NCBI GenBank assembly: GCA_039621445.1
Contig: CP154957.1
Span: 17,988,595-18,052,594 of the forward strand
Reading direction: 5' to 3'
Length of the DNA: 64,000 bases
Source: Euglena gracilis
Lineage: Eukaryota; Euglenida; Euglenophyceae; Euglenales
Shown here: positions 55,715 through 64,000 of the stretch, piece after piece
Numbering within the stretch: position 1 is the first letter of the stretch
How the letters are laid out: every line of letters starts with the position of its first letter
The notes under the pieces: generated by a model
Told to the model about the DNA's origin: nothing
The model's input: only the letters and a program-made list of their open reading frames with translations
Databases searched by the model: none
Position numbers and translations under genes: made by a program

Positions 55715-56345
55715 TACAGTAGGAGGCTTCGTTGGAGGAGGCTCTCTCGAACCTCCTCAAACGTCGTTTGAGCACATTCGAGGAGGCTCTAGTGCCTCCT
55801 CGTGGTCGTTCAAGGAGGCTCCAGAGCCTCCTCAAACCACCTCGAACATGCTTTAGACCATGAAACTGAAAGCAAGAAACATATATCAACCAATTTCAAC
55901 AACCCTTTCGCTGCCGATGCCCTTTTGTACGCAACTGTTCGGAGAGCCCTAAAATAGCAAGATCCCTTGCGTTGCATATGCTTTGCTTGTGCAAATCCCC
56001 TTTGTTGCGCAAGTCCTTTTTGTAGGCAACTCTTTGCAGAGGGTCACAAAATCACCCTGATGTGCGTAGGTAGGAGGAGGCTCCAGAGCCTCCTCAAACG
56101 TGCTCGAACGACATTTGAGGTGGCTCGAGAACCTCTTCAAATATCGTTCAAGCTCGTTCGAGGTGGCTCGAAAAGCTTCTTGAATGTCGTTCGAGGTCGT
56201 TTGAGGAGGCTCGAGAGCCTCCTCGGATGTCATTTGAGGTGGTTCAAGGAGGCTGTTTAAGCTCCGCCTGAGGGAGGTGGGGGGGGGGCTTAAAAAGTTC
56301 GAGGAGGCTCGAGCCCGAACGTTCCAGCTCGAGCCTCCTCCTACG
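55715..56345. repeat. GAGGAGGCTC hairpin elements, copies 5 and 6
   Basis: Two diverged hairpin blocks (55.72-55.86 and 56.07-56.35 kb) flank the AT-rich TGTGCAAATCCCCTTTG segment (55.90-56.05 kb). The second ends AGCTCGAGCCTCCTCCTACGG, the same terminus as copy 4. Confidence 0.8.
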
Positions 56346-56729
56346 GAAACACCCCCGGGATCCGCCACGTCTTCAACTTCAGTCTGCCTGCCAAACAGCT
56401 TGACGAGGGGCGGCGGTCCAGGTTTCGGCTGGGGCGAGTCCAGGAGGGTCCGCCACAGAGCCAGCCACGAAGGGGACCCAAAAGCAGGGGGCAGGCAAAA
56501 CTGACACCAAACAACACAGGGGGAAACCAGTATTTCATTCAGGACCGAACTTGTGCTCTCTAAAGTTTGCAGTGGGGGAGCTAACTTCCAGGGAGGGGGT
56601 TGGTCAAATGAGGGGGTTGGTCAAACCGTTGAGCACACAGGCCACTTCCACCTCCGAGACATTCAGGAGGCGGTCGCGCTGGCATCTCGCAACGTGCTTG
56701 GTGGGAGTCGATGTGTTTGGCGTGCCACT

Positions 56730-56879
56730 ACCACGGCGGGCCCTGGGCCCGAGGAGGGGCAGCAACACGCCGCCGAAGAGGTCCAGGATGCGGGTGGGGG
56801 GCAGTTGCAGCAGCTCCGGGGCCAGGGCGGCCCGCTGCAGCGCCAGCAGCGCGTCGCAGTCCCCGCGGAACGTGGGCTG
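56730..56879 (-). CDS. Gene C exon: ILDLFGGVLLPLL block
   Basis: The acceptor ttgtcacgcag precedes 56879 (a competing one lies three bases on). It reads QPTFRGDCDALLALQRAALA, PELLQLPPTRILDLFGGVLL, PLLG. W..CF.KVIF.LL..LL is the family counterpart of ILDLFGGVLLPLL. The donor is near CCGTG|gtagtg, not settled. Confidence 0.65.
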
Positions 56880-56999
56880 CTGCGTGACAACCAGCGCCAG
56901 ACCGTTGAGGGTCGGGGGCAGGGGAGGGGCACGTCGCCTGCCATTCTTCCTGCACCATGGGTTCACTTCCTTAGATTCACTTAGATCCCCGGGCCCAAA

Positions 57000-57712
57000 C
57001 CCACCCACCCACTTTTTTTTGTCAAAAACTCACCCACACTCGACCCTCCCCCAGGGTCAGGGGTCGACCCACCACCAACCCACCAAACCACCCACCCAAA
57101 ACCCGCCCAAAATCCGCCAAAACCCTTTAAAACAAATTCCCGGTCCGGCCCTTGGCCGGGCAAAAAAAACAACTCTCAAACCACCCACCCCAGAGGTCAA
57201 AGATAATCTAATGTCTCCTGTTTGTAGCAGGTCGGCAATTACAAGCACTCATGAATACTTTCCAACGGGGCAGGTGAGAACCAACCAGGTAGAAGGTCAC
57301 AGGCAGCCTGGGGTGGGAGATTGCAGTTAATGAGCATGCGTATCCACAACAGCATCGCAAAACAACAAGTCAGGGAGAACTCACACCGACAGGCGGCAAA
57401 TGCTCCCAACTTCTTGTTAATACAGTCAGGAACGAGCATAATTGTTCATTACAGAAGCTTTCAAACGCAAAAGAAGAACAAGGCAGTGCAACAAACGCGG
57501 GACTTCCAAAAAGAGACACTGCGTCAAGCCCAGCGAACACCCAGGTGGCAGGTAACGTTGCAAGGATCTCAAAAAAAAACATGGGTTTGTGGCAAAACAC
57601 CGCGCCAGAGGGGTCACAGGTGCATTCTGGGCACCATTGATGGTGCCTTGCAGGAAACAGCGGCACAGACGCTTCCCCCCCCCCTCCCCTGGCCGCCATC
57701 CACGCCTCGCAC
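57000..57712. other. Gene C intron
   Basis: A C/A-rich start (CCACCCACC words 57.00-57.19 kb), then unique DNA. A plus-strand frame at 57321-57734 is 137 codons long but has no codon bias and overlaps the Gene C exon at its end. Not accepted as a gene. Confidence 0.45.
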
Positions 57713-57885
57713 CAGCCGGGGGCCGGGAGGTTAAGTGGCCCCGGGGCGCTCTGCACCAGCCGGCTGTGCAGGGCGAGGAGGAGGCTGACGATGTGCACCG
57801 TGGGCTCTGGGGGGGCGGCGGGCTCCGGCGAGTGGCCGTTCGTGGTCAGGTCCACCCCGGCCACGACGTCCAAGGGGGCACCGCG
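57713..57885 (-). CDS. Gene C exon
   Basis: The acceptor gtctcgcccccgcag precedes 57885 and the donor GGCTG|gtgcga follows 57713. It reads RGAPLDVVAGVDLTTNGHSP, EPAAPPEPTVHIVSLLLALH, SRLVQSAPGPLNLPAPG. The helix VHIVSLLLALHSRLV fits the ..LDLM..L...... region after HDS2. Confidence 0.6.
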
Positions 57886-58656
57886 CTGCGGGGGCGAGAC
57901 GGGGGTTAAAAGTTCTCCGACCTGCAGCGCTTGGCCCCTTGGGTGGCGGTTGGACGTCCCCGTCGAGCGTTTCACTCAGGTTCACCCCCACCACACTTGG
58001 GGCTTTGCCAAAGGCCAAAAAATTGCTTTGATGTGGTATTTGGCCTGTGATTCGTTGAAAAATATGGCAGCCTGAAACTTGTGCAACCATGTATTTGTGA
58101 CACGTTGTGCTTTTTCTGGAAGCCTCATGCAATTGGGTCCCAGTCCCGCTGGTATGACACGTGACATGGGGGGTCACCAGTGTCTGAATTCTGGCTGGAT
58201 CTCCCCCATTTCTCTCTTTTTGACACAATTTCAGTGAGAGTTGGGTTTATCAAAAGAGTGGGGTTAGGAGTCGCAGTGTTTTGGCCACTTTCAGACCAAA
58301 AAAAAATAAGGAAGGCGGCATTTTGAAGTGAATTTTGGTCTAAATTCGTGCCTAGATTGGGCCTCAACAACACCAAACCCTATTCCCCAATAAAACAGTA
58401 GCCCTAACCCACCCCAAACACAACCCCGACCCAAAATCGAACCCTTACGTCGAACACGCATTGGCACCGCACCAATGTCAGAACAATCCCGCATCAGCAC
58501 CTGGGAATCAACAAGGAACTGGCCCACACTGCGTTGTTTCACAGTCAGGAGGCTGGTTGGGGAAGCTCAAGTTGAGCGCTGAAAGCCAAGCCCCGGGGCA
58601 GCAGCACGGTGGCCAGAGGCGCGGCGGGCGGCGGCGTCTTCCAGCCGCACAAACAC

Positions 58657-58707
58657 CTGCGTCAGCGCGGTCACCACGGTGGGCACGTTGTCCGCCCCAG
58701 GCGCTTG
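58657..58707 (-). CDS. Gene C exon
   Basis: The acceptor after a long C-run (ccccggagag) precedes 58707 and the donor ACGCAG|gtgttt follows 58657: 17 codons (QAPGADNVPTVVTALTQ), phase 0 at both ends. The open frame continues (VFVRLEDAAARRASGHRAAA) to a stop at about 58560, so a longer exon is possible. Confidence 0.5.
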
Positions 58708-59121
58708 CTCTCCGGGGCGGGGGGGGGGGGGGGCCACCCTCGGCGCTGCAAACCCCGCTACTTCCAACGTCCAGAGAAAAAGGACAGCTTGCATTTCCTC
58801 CTGGCTCTTGCCAGTGTCACAATCATTCATGGCTATTGCCCTCAGGGTTCAGAACAGGGCCAATCCTAACACTACCCCAGGATCAGAGTGATGGCTCAAC
58901 CAACGTATGATGGCGGGACGCCGGTCGTTGGGGTGCGCCGGTGAGATCCTGACTGACTGGCTTGGGTCTCAGATCCGTTTGGGGGGGATCCCGCCAGGGA
59001 TCAGGTCAGATGTGGCCGACAAGTGATGCTGAATGCCGCTGAATGCTGTGCCAGCGAAGCCACACGGGGGTGGGGGGGGGGCAGGAGCAACGGCATGGTG
59101 AGGCCACACGAAGGCACCCAC

Positions 59122-59332
59122 GTTGCAGACGCACTCCAGCAAATGGTACGTCAGCCGCCGGGACTCCGGCTTCTTGGCAGCGAGGCCGCACTTCACAGCC
59201 AGGGACAACAGCAGCTCCCAGTGGTCCCGAGCACGGACGAGGCCCAGCGTGTTCTCGCTGACCATCAGGTACAGCGCGTCGATGAAGTGCCGGGACACCA
59301 GCTCCGTCAGCAGGTACGGCACCGGGCAGGCC
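59122..59332 (-). CDS. Gene C exon: HDS2
   Basis: The acceptor tattggggag precedes 59332 and the donor TGCAAC|gtgggt follows 59122, phase 0. It reads ACPVPYLLTELVSRHFIDAL, YLMVSENTLGLVRARDHWEL, LLSLAVKCGLAAKKPESRRL, TYHLLECVCN. LV..N...IR...GW..L.SLL......P is the HDS2 signature of GBF1/GNOM. The join to the upstream exon forms a Trp codon. Confidence 0.8.
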
Positions 59333-59389
59333 CTCCCCAATACTTGGGGGGGGGGGGCAAAGCCCACACACAGGGCCGTACCTACCTCC

Positions 59390-59545
59390 CCCCCAGGAAA
59401 CAGTCACCAGACAGTTTCGGCAGCAATGGAGACACTGACAACTGTCGTGTGACTGGCTGGACAGTAGTGGGGACCCTCAAAGTTTCCTGGGCGGGAGCCT
59501 GACAGGTTCTCGGGCATGACAGTTCTCCAGTTGGGGGGGGAACCC
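59390..59545. mobile_element. GACAGTTTCCCGGG family element
   Basis: Left CTACCTCCC-poly-C, AGGAAACAGTCACC. Right GCCTGACAGGTTCTCGGGCA, TGACAGTTCTCC, poly-G. The right end is shared word for word with the element at 34.59-34.89 kb. Lies in a 275-bp Gene C intron, most of which it forms. Confidence 0.7.
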
Positions 59546-59606
59546 CCACCCATCACCCATTAAGCTTAACTTTCCAGGATTGGTCAAGAAGCTGAGGCCA
59601 GGTCAC

Positions 59607-59785
59607 CACTCCCTTTGCAGGGCCGGCCCGGCCGGGGTCAGGGTGCCCAGCACCGCCAGGAGGCGGGCAAGGTACGGGTGGACCGCCTCCCGGGGCACAA
59701 GGCGGGTGAGCAGCCGCAGCGCCGCCAGCACCGCCGCCTCCCCGATGGTCAGCCAGTACGCCAGCACCCCCTGGCGCTCCGGCGG
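59607..59785 (-). CDS. Gene C exon: EAAVLAALRLL block
   Basis: The acceptor cccgcccgcag precedes 59785 and the donor GAGTG|gtgacc follows 59607. It reads PPERQGVLAYWLTIGEAAVL, AALRLLTRLVPREAVHPYLA, RLLAVLGTLTPAGPALQRE. This is the ..V.KAI.GLLR...RL.P...L...LL.SL.L...L.P block of GBF1/GNOM. Phase 2 at the end fits the next exon. Confidence 0.75.
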
Positions 59786-59999
59786 CTGCGGGCGGGCAGG
59801 GGCCGCAACCCTGCCCCCCTCCTCCCCCCGCCCGCCCCGCCTGCCATCCCCTGTCTCTGTCAACCCCTTACACGTCCCTCTGCGCCCCACCACCTCTGAC
59901 TGGAACCCCCCTTCAGGGGGGGTCCAGCACAGAGGAAAATCTCGCAATTTCAACAGTACAAAAAAGTCATTATTCAGAATTTGGTGATCAATACTCTGC

Positions 60000-61949
60000 A
60001 AATGATGTCCTCCGATTTTTTCACACAAAGTCAGAAAGAGGTTTACATTTTAAAATGGTTAGAAGACAGGTCAGTAAATATTGAGGTAAAAGGCAGGTTC
60101 CCACCAGATAGGTCAACAGATACAGACATTGGAGTCTTCTTGGGGGGGGGGGGTAAGCAGCAGGCTCCACAAAAACACAGTCCAAATAGAAAGGCACCCC
60201 ATCCTCCAATGGAGCGAGCGTCCACTAAAAGGGCGCCGAGCTGACAAGCCAAGAGAGGCATGGGCAGCGCAGTGATTCAATGCAGGATACTAGTCGTTGC
60301 CTGCCCAAAGAAAGGGCAAAGAACAAAAGGCAAAGTTTCGCAAACCTCAGTGGAATAATTTTCATTTCAGATGCGATCCGTTTTGGATACGATGTTGGCT
60401 CCATAAGTTTGGAAATAATTGTGTGAATTAATTATGATTTTTGCAAAAAAAAAAAAAGACCAAAATGTTGCAAAGCCACAAAAAATGGCTGAGAATGCCA
60501 AAATGGCGAGAAAAAGGCTGATAGCCCCAGAAAAATGGTTACAAAAATTAACCAAAATGGCCAAAATTGACGTGAATTTCTAAAAGCAGCTTGTGCAAGG
60601 TTGCAACAACAATAACCAAAAAGTTGCCTATAAGTAAGCTAAAATGGCCAAAGGTTGCCGAAAAAAGCAAAAAAAATTGGTCAAAGTGATGAAACTTCCC
60701 AAAAACGACCTGAAATGGCCACATACCGCCCACCTGTGGCCAATTTTTGCCGATGCGGATCCCCCCCCTTGTTGTCTAACGACCACTGTTTCTCATCATG
60801 AAAACTTCAAGGATGCCATGTGCAAATGCGAAAGGGAGTCCGCTGATTTATAACAAAGTGTTTTGTGTTCATGCTGAGGACTTGTGCAAATGTGCAACCT
60901 CCAACACTTTTTCAACGTCCCAAATGTGAGGGGAAGATCAGATGCGCTCAGGGCCTGCACGCAAAAGCAACGACTTGGAACTTTACAATCTACGAGCACA
61001 GGTCTTCGGGAAGGTGACCTTTTAACAGAGGTGAGGACTGGGGGTGGTGCTAAGACAAGGGGGAAACGATAGGCCTGCAATTATAGGATCCCTCTCCCAT
61101 GCCACAGTGTGAAGGGACCTCTCCACATGCCAAGTGTTGGGCTTGGTGAGGGATCATTGGGCAAATGCGCACTGGAAAAATCAACATTGCAAATATGCAT
61201 GCAGAAAGCAATTTTAATGAACAAGCAGTACATTATGTAACCGTGTCTCCCACTCCTTTGTCTAATGGCACCTACAGGTTGGGCAGGCGCCCTCCATCCA
61301 ACATGACCCAGGGCTTTTTTTTTGGAAAAGACTAGGCTTAAAGATGAGCCAAACTCGCACCTAAGCTTTTGTGTGACGCCGTTGCGCACGTGCGCAGCAT
61401 TTTGTTTTCCCACAGACACAGCCCTGAACCCTGCCCTTTTCGACCCTTGGATCCTGTAATGACCCTCCATTTTGGGAACTGCATCCTTTGCCGATGTTGA
61501 GACCCAGGCAACAGGCCCAATTTTTTCGGGGTTTCGGGGTTTTTGGGCTGCCATTTTTCAGATATTTCAGATATTTCAAATACACTTTTAAATCTAAAAA
61601 TAGTGCGGCTGTTGAGCATTTGCTGCTTCTGGTGAGTGTGTGTTGTGATTTGCCCAATGATTCTTCACCCAGCCCAACGCTGCTGGTGCAGAGGGAGGCC
61701 CCCAACACACTCCTACACGGGAGAGGGACTCCTGTGGTATCAAGGGCCTTCATCACCCATTGCCCAAATGTGCAACGATCGTCCATTGCACAAATGGGTT
61801 ACCGCTGTGCATGCAGTGGTAGTGGTGTGCCCGGCCATCACCATTGCGTTCCACGTCCAGCCGGGAGGAAGTGGCGGAGGACGGCCGGGCGTGCCCGACT
61901 CTGTGCCTGGCATCAGATGCCCCGGCCCAGCCGAGGGCCTCGGAGCGTG
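60000..61949. other. Gene C intron, about 2 kb
   Basis: Contains AAAATGGCC degenerate words (60.43-60.72 kb), a GTCTAACGACCACTG fragment (60.77 kb) and two direct copies of CATTGGGCAAATGCG / ATTGCCCAAATGTGC-type sequence with CCAACGCT (61.13-61.16 and 61.64-61.70 kb, inverted to each other). No coding block. Confidence 0.45.
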
Positions 61950-62030
61950 CGCTCCTCCTCCTGCCCCAGCGCCTGTCGCAGCCCGTAGAGCACCGTGAGG
62001 ATGGTCTGGTCCACACTGGCAGGGGGCCCA
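61950..62030 (-). CDS. Gene C exon after NKDR block
   Basis: The acceptor aatgctgcagag precedes 62030 and completes the split codon. It reads ASVDQTILTVLYGLRQALGQ then EEERTLR. The position corresponds to W..V..HL..L after NRDR. No GT donor follows within the open frame, so the 3' end is unknown (a GC donor or sequencing difference are options). Confidence 0.55.
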
Positions 62031-62139
62031 CTCTGCAGCATTGGGGCCAAAAAAAAGGGACAATGGGGAATTTCACAATATCCGGGGCAGGCAAACCCGC
62101 AGCACAAAACACGGGGCAATTGAGCGAAATTGAATTGGG

Positions 62140-62182
62140 GTAGCAATTGCCCGGGGGCGTCAATTGCCCGGGGGGGGGGGGT
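62140..62182. repeat. CAATTGCCCGGG element fragment
   Basis: AGCAATTGCCCGGGGGCGT, CAATTGCCCGGG, poly-G, GTACAC. This is the right-end portion of the family seen at 20.2-20.6 kb, in a Gene C intron. Confidence 0.75.
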
Positions 62183-62621
62183 ACACTTTCTTTAAAATTT
62201 TCTCATCACACGTTGGGCCCCCTTGGAAAAGATGTGTTTGGGCTTGGACTATTTTGGTCAAAGTATGGGAATGGATTATTAGACTGGGAGGGGGCAACAT
62301 GGAGAGAAAAAATTGGGCTTCCCACCAAAACACAAGACTTTCTGAAACGCAGGGATTTCGTTGGGACTTGGGTCGGGCAGAATTATAACTCAATAAATTG
62401 GTGTCACATCAAGCCTCAGAAAGTAGTATGAAAAAGACTTTAAGTGAATACAAACCTCATAAGAAAGCATCAGGAAAAAGAAGACTGCTTTGGAAAAAAA
62501 AGATGGGTGTGGACCACGTTTGCTCAGGTAAGGCCAATGATATGCCAGGGGGGAGAAAATGTTTTTGATTTTTTTCAAAAAAAATCAAAATGTTTGATTG
62601 CCCGGCTCCCCCTGGCCGTAC

Positions 62622-62802
62622 GGCGCCAGCACATCGAAGCGGTCCTTGTTGGCAATGGCGACGTCCACCATGACATGGAGGCAGAACACAGTGACGTTGA
62701 CGTCCGTCACCGCCGGCGGGTCCGGCGGGCGGGCCGACGCTGGCGCTGCGCCGGCGGCGGGGGACGGGGGCGGCGGCCCAGCAAGCAGCGGAAGGGGCGG
62801 GG
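62622..62802 (-). CDS. Gene C exon: VFCL-NKDR block
   Basis: The acceptor ctctccactccctcag precedes 62802 and the donor GCGCC|gtacgg follows 62622. After an Ala/Pro linker it reads PPAVTDVNVTVFCLHVMVDV then AIANKDRFDVLAP. VFCLHVMVDVAIANKDR matches AVFCLELL..I.L.NRDR of GBF1/GNOM almost position for position. Confidence 0.75.
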
Positions 62803-63045
62803 CTGAGGGAGTGGAGAGTGACAAACCCAATTGCCCGTCACCTCTTTGCCCCCCCACACCCCCCCACACCGGAACCTCTCCTGCCAGAGCCTTTTTGGGT
62901 GGTCTTTTTGGGTGTGGGGAAAAAAAGAAATAAATGATAATAGATATAAAAAATATAAATAATAATAATAATAAAAGATATAAATAAAAATAAAAATCAG
63001 AATAAAAATGAGGTGCCGTGCCCCCAGAGGGTTTGGCCAGGTCAC

Positions 63046-63300
63046 AAACCCGTTCTGCGTTCCCGGCCCACTGCCAGACGCCGGGCGGGTCTGTAGGCGG
63101 CGGGGAGGCAGCAGAGTCGGTGGCCCCAGCGGCGGTTTGGGGGACGGTCACGGGGATGCCGGAGCTGCGGATCAGCGCCGTCACGAGGGCCACGAGGGCC
63201 GGGGTGGCCGCAGGGGGGATGGCCGCAGGCAGCATGTGGAGAGAGGCGCCCCGGGGGACCCACTCACTTTTACCCGAAATGGCCAAAAATTGCGAAAATG
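63046..63300 (-). CDS. Gene C exon: end of HDS1
   Basis: The acceptor gttctgcttttag precedes 63300. It reads FSQFLAISGKSEWVPRGASL, HMLPAAIPPAATPALVALVT, ALIRSSGIPVTVP then a Thr/Ala/Pro linker. LVALVTALI corresponds to the LL.LA.ALI helix that follows ESKFLQ.ES in this family. Donor either GTTT|gtgacc (phase 1, chosen, fits the next exon) or CGG|gtttgt. Confidence 0.65.
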
Positions 63301-63511
63301 CTAAAAGCAGAACCTTGTTCAAAAAATTTTGGCGCCGAAAAGTATATCCCACCCCCCTGGGGGGGGGGGCTCAGCTGGACCCACCCCCCTACCGGGGTCC
63401 AAGACTAAAAAAAACCCCCCTGGCCCAGAGTCCCTGTGAATGAAGGGGCAAGCAACCCCCCACTCCGTCGCCGGCCTCAGGCCGGCCCTTCTCGTGCGAG
63501 GGCCGTCCCAC

Positions 63512-63718
63512 CCTGGCCCTCCAACAGCTGGGAGTCGTGGAACAGTAGCTCCGACACACCACACGCCCGCACGCACTCCAGCACCTCCTTCGCCGCGCCC
63601 GTCTCGGCGCCGTCCGCCGGGCGGCCCATGCCGAGGAACGACAGCCAGCCCCCGTCCTCCGCCTTGGCCCCAAGCGCCAGTCCAGCACGATGAACGTCCG
63701 AGTCTGTGTCCCTGGATT
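63512..63718 (-). CDS. Gene C exon: HDS1
   Basis: The acceptor caacgcccgacag precedes 63718 and the donor CAGG|gtggga follows 63512. It reads HRAGLALGAKAEDGGWLSFL, GMGRPADGAETGAAKEVLEC, VRACGVSELLFHDSQLLEGQ. EVLECVRACGVSELLFHDSQLL corresponds to the HDS1 helix (..I..C.ID.IF.ESKFL) of GBF1/GNOM. Leaves in phase 1, fitting the next exon. The frame has no ATG of its own. Confidence 0.75.
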
Positions 63719-63893
63719 CTGTCGGGCGTTGAAGCTCTGTGTACGTCGGCCTCTCCCATCCAACAACAGTCAGTAAGCGAGGGGTTGGTCATTTTTTATT
63801 TTCATTCAATTTTTATTGCAGTTCTTTCTTCCTTGCTTACGCTTCGATTTTATTGCATCGCGTATATTATTTTCTTCCTCTTTTTCATTTCAG

Positions 63894-63923
63894 GATTCAA
63901 CCTGTGGTTTGCACATCCGAAAG
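63894..63923 (+). CDS. Candidate 30-bp plus-strand exon
   Basis: Very strong splice signals: tcttcctctttttcatttcag before and AAAG|gtatgt after. Ten codons. If an upstream donor at 63778 (AGTCA|gtaagc) is used, the frame joins as IQQQS + DSTCGLHIRK. It would then overlap Gene C antisense. Too short to name. Confidence 0.3.
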
Positions 63924-64000
63924 GTATGTATTGCCCCCACTGAGCTGTTGCGCCGCCCAAAGACTTCTTTTTCTTCCACCATCACCCCAGCTTGTTCCAA

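Larger units (their letters stand above)
43746..63718 (-). other. GBF1: Gene C locus: GBF1/GNOM-type ARF-GEF, C-terminal half
   Basis: Minus-strand exons spell the regions downstream of Sec7 in the large ARF guanine-nucleotide exchange factors, in order. These are HDS1 (EVLECVRACGVSELLFHDSQ), the following VTVFCLHVMVDVAIANKDRF, the KAVVGLL-like block (EAAVLAALRLLTRLVP), HDS2 (ENTLGLVRARDHWELLLSLA), RILDLFGGVLLPLLG, then RSVGVLAKGVLHYLPVVAKA..FPLLWQRIL and REAVLESTRNLVMV. These match the order and hydrophobic patterns of GBF1 (animals) and GNOM (plants), which activate ARF at the Golgi for COPI coat assembly. The catalytic Sec7 domain is not in the window. Exons 43.7-48.3 kb are assigned by position only. 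Confidence 0.75.

Noticed and set aside
57321-57734. 137-codon plus-strand frame
   Set aside because: No third-position bias, no splice context, and its end overlaps a well-supported minus-strand Gene C exon.
60246-60310. Second tRNA-like candidate (GCAGCGCAGTGATTCAA)
   Set aside because: An A-box-like start but no B box downstream.

Overview
This is nuclear DNA from an intron-rich eukaryote, most likely a protist or alga. No lineage can be fixed from the window. The evidence: coding signal occurs only as short blocks (50-270 bp) with nearly all G/C at third codon positions. These blocks are bounded mostly by GT...AG splice sites and separated by 0.2-6 kb of AT- or homopolymer-rich sequence. 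Degenerate TTAGGG/CCCTAA repeats appear in several places. Nothing looks prokaryotic. Most long open frames are translations of repeats or shadows of exons.

Genes recognised by reading exons and checking that codon phases join. (1) Gene A, plus strand, about 1.0-11.7 kb: at least 16 exons, mostly phase-consistent, function unknown, with acidic Ser runs, basic segments and repeated DSSDEEDE exons. (2) Gene B, minus strand, about 22.1-14.3 kb: a 12-TM-type major facilitator transporter of the spinster-like class common in protists, of which TM1 to about TM9 can be seen. (3) Orphan exons of an unknown beta-rich protein, minus strand, 31.8-29.7 kb. (4) Gene D, plus strand, 39.8-41.5 kb, starting at ATG 39827, function unknown. 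(5) Gene C, minus strand, from 63.7 kb down to 48.7 kb and probably 43.7 kb: the C-terminal half (HDS1 to HDS3) of a GBF1/GNOM-type ARF-GEF. Its DCB, HUS and Sec7 parts would lie beyond the right edge. (6) A tiny candidate plus-strand exon sits at the right edge.

The space between exons is packed with repeats. There are numerous small inverted-repeat elements with ends made of poly-C/poly-G runs plus a family-specific iterated motif. Two copies of a larger element (25.3-29.2 and 36.4-39.2 kb) share GCTGAGCTCTT inverted ends and a 162-bp tandem array. A 1.1-kb array of a 19-bp palindromic unit lies inside the second copy. Other repeats are 43-bp hairpin arrays at several sites, a telomere-like 244-bp satellite with 150-bp foldbacks at 51.2-53.7 kb, a CATATA microsatellite carrying two inserted elements (33.1-35.1 kb), a 0.6-kb CA-rich microsatellite, and one tRNA-like SINE candidate.

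The genes show no functional cluster. Genes B and C both belong to endomembrane biology (membrane transport and Golgi vesicle traffic). Exon boundaries are inferred from splice consensus and phase only, without transcript support.
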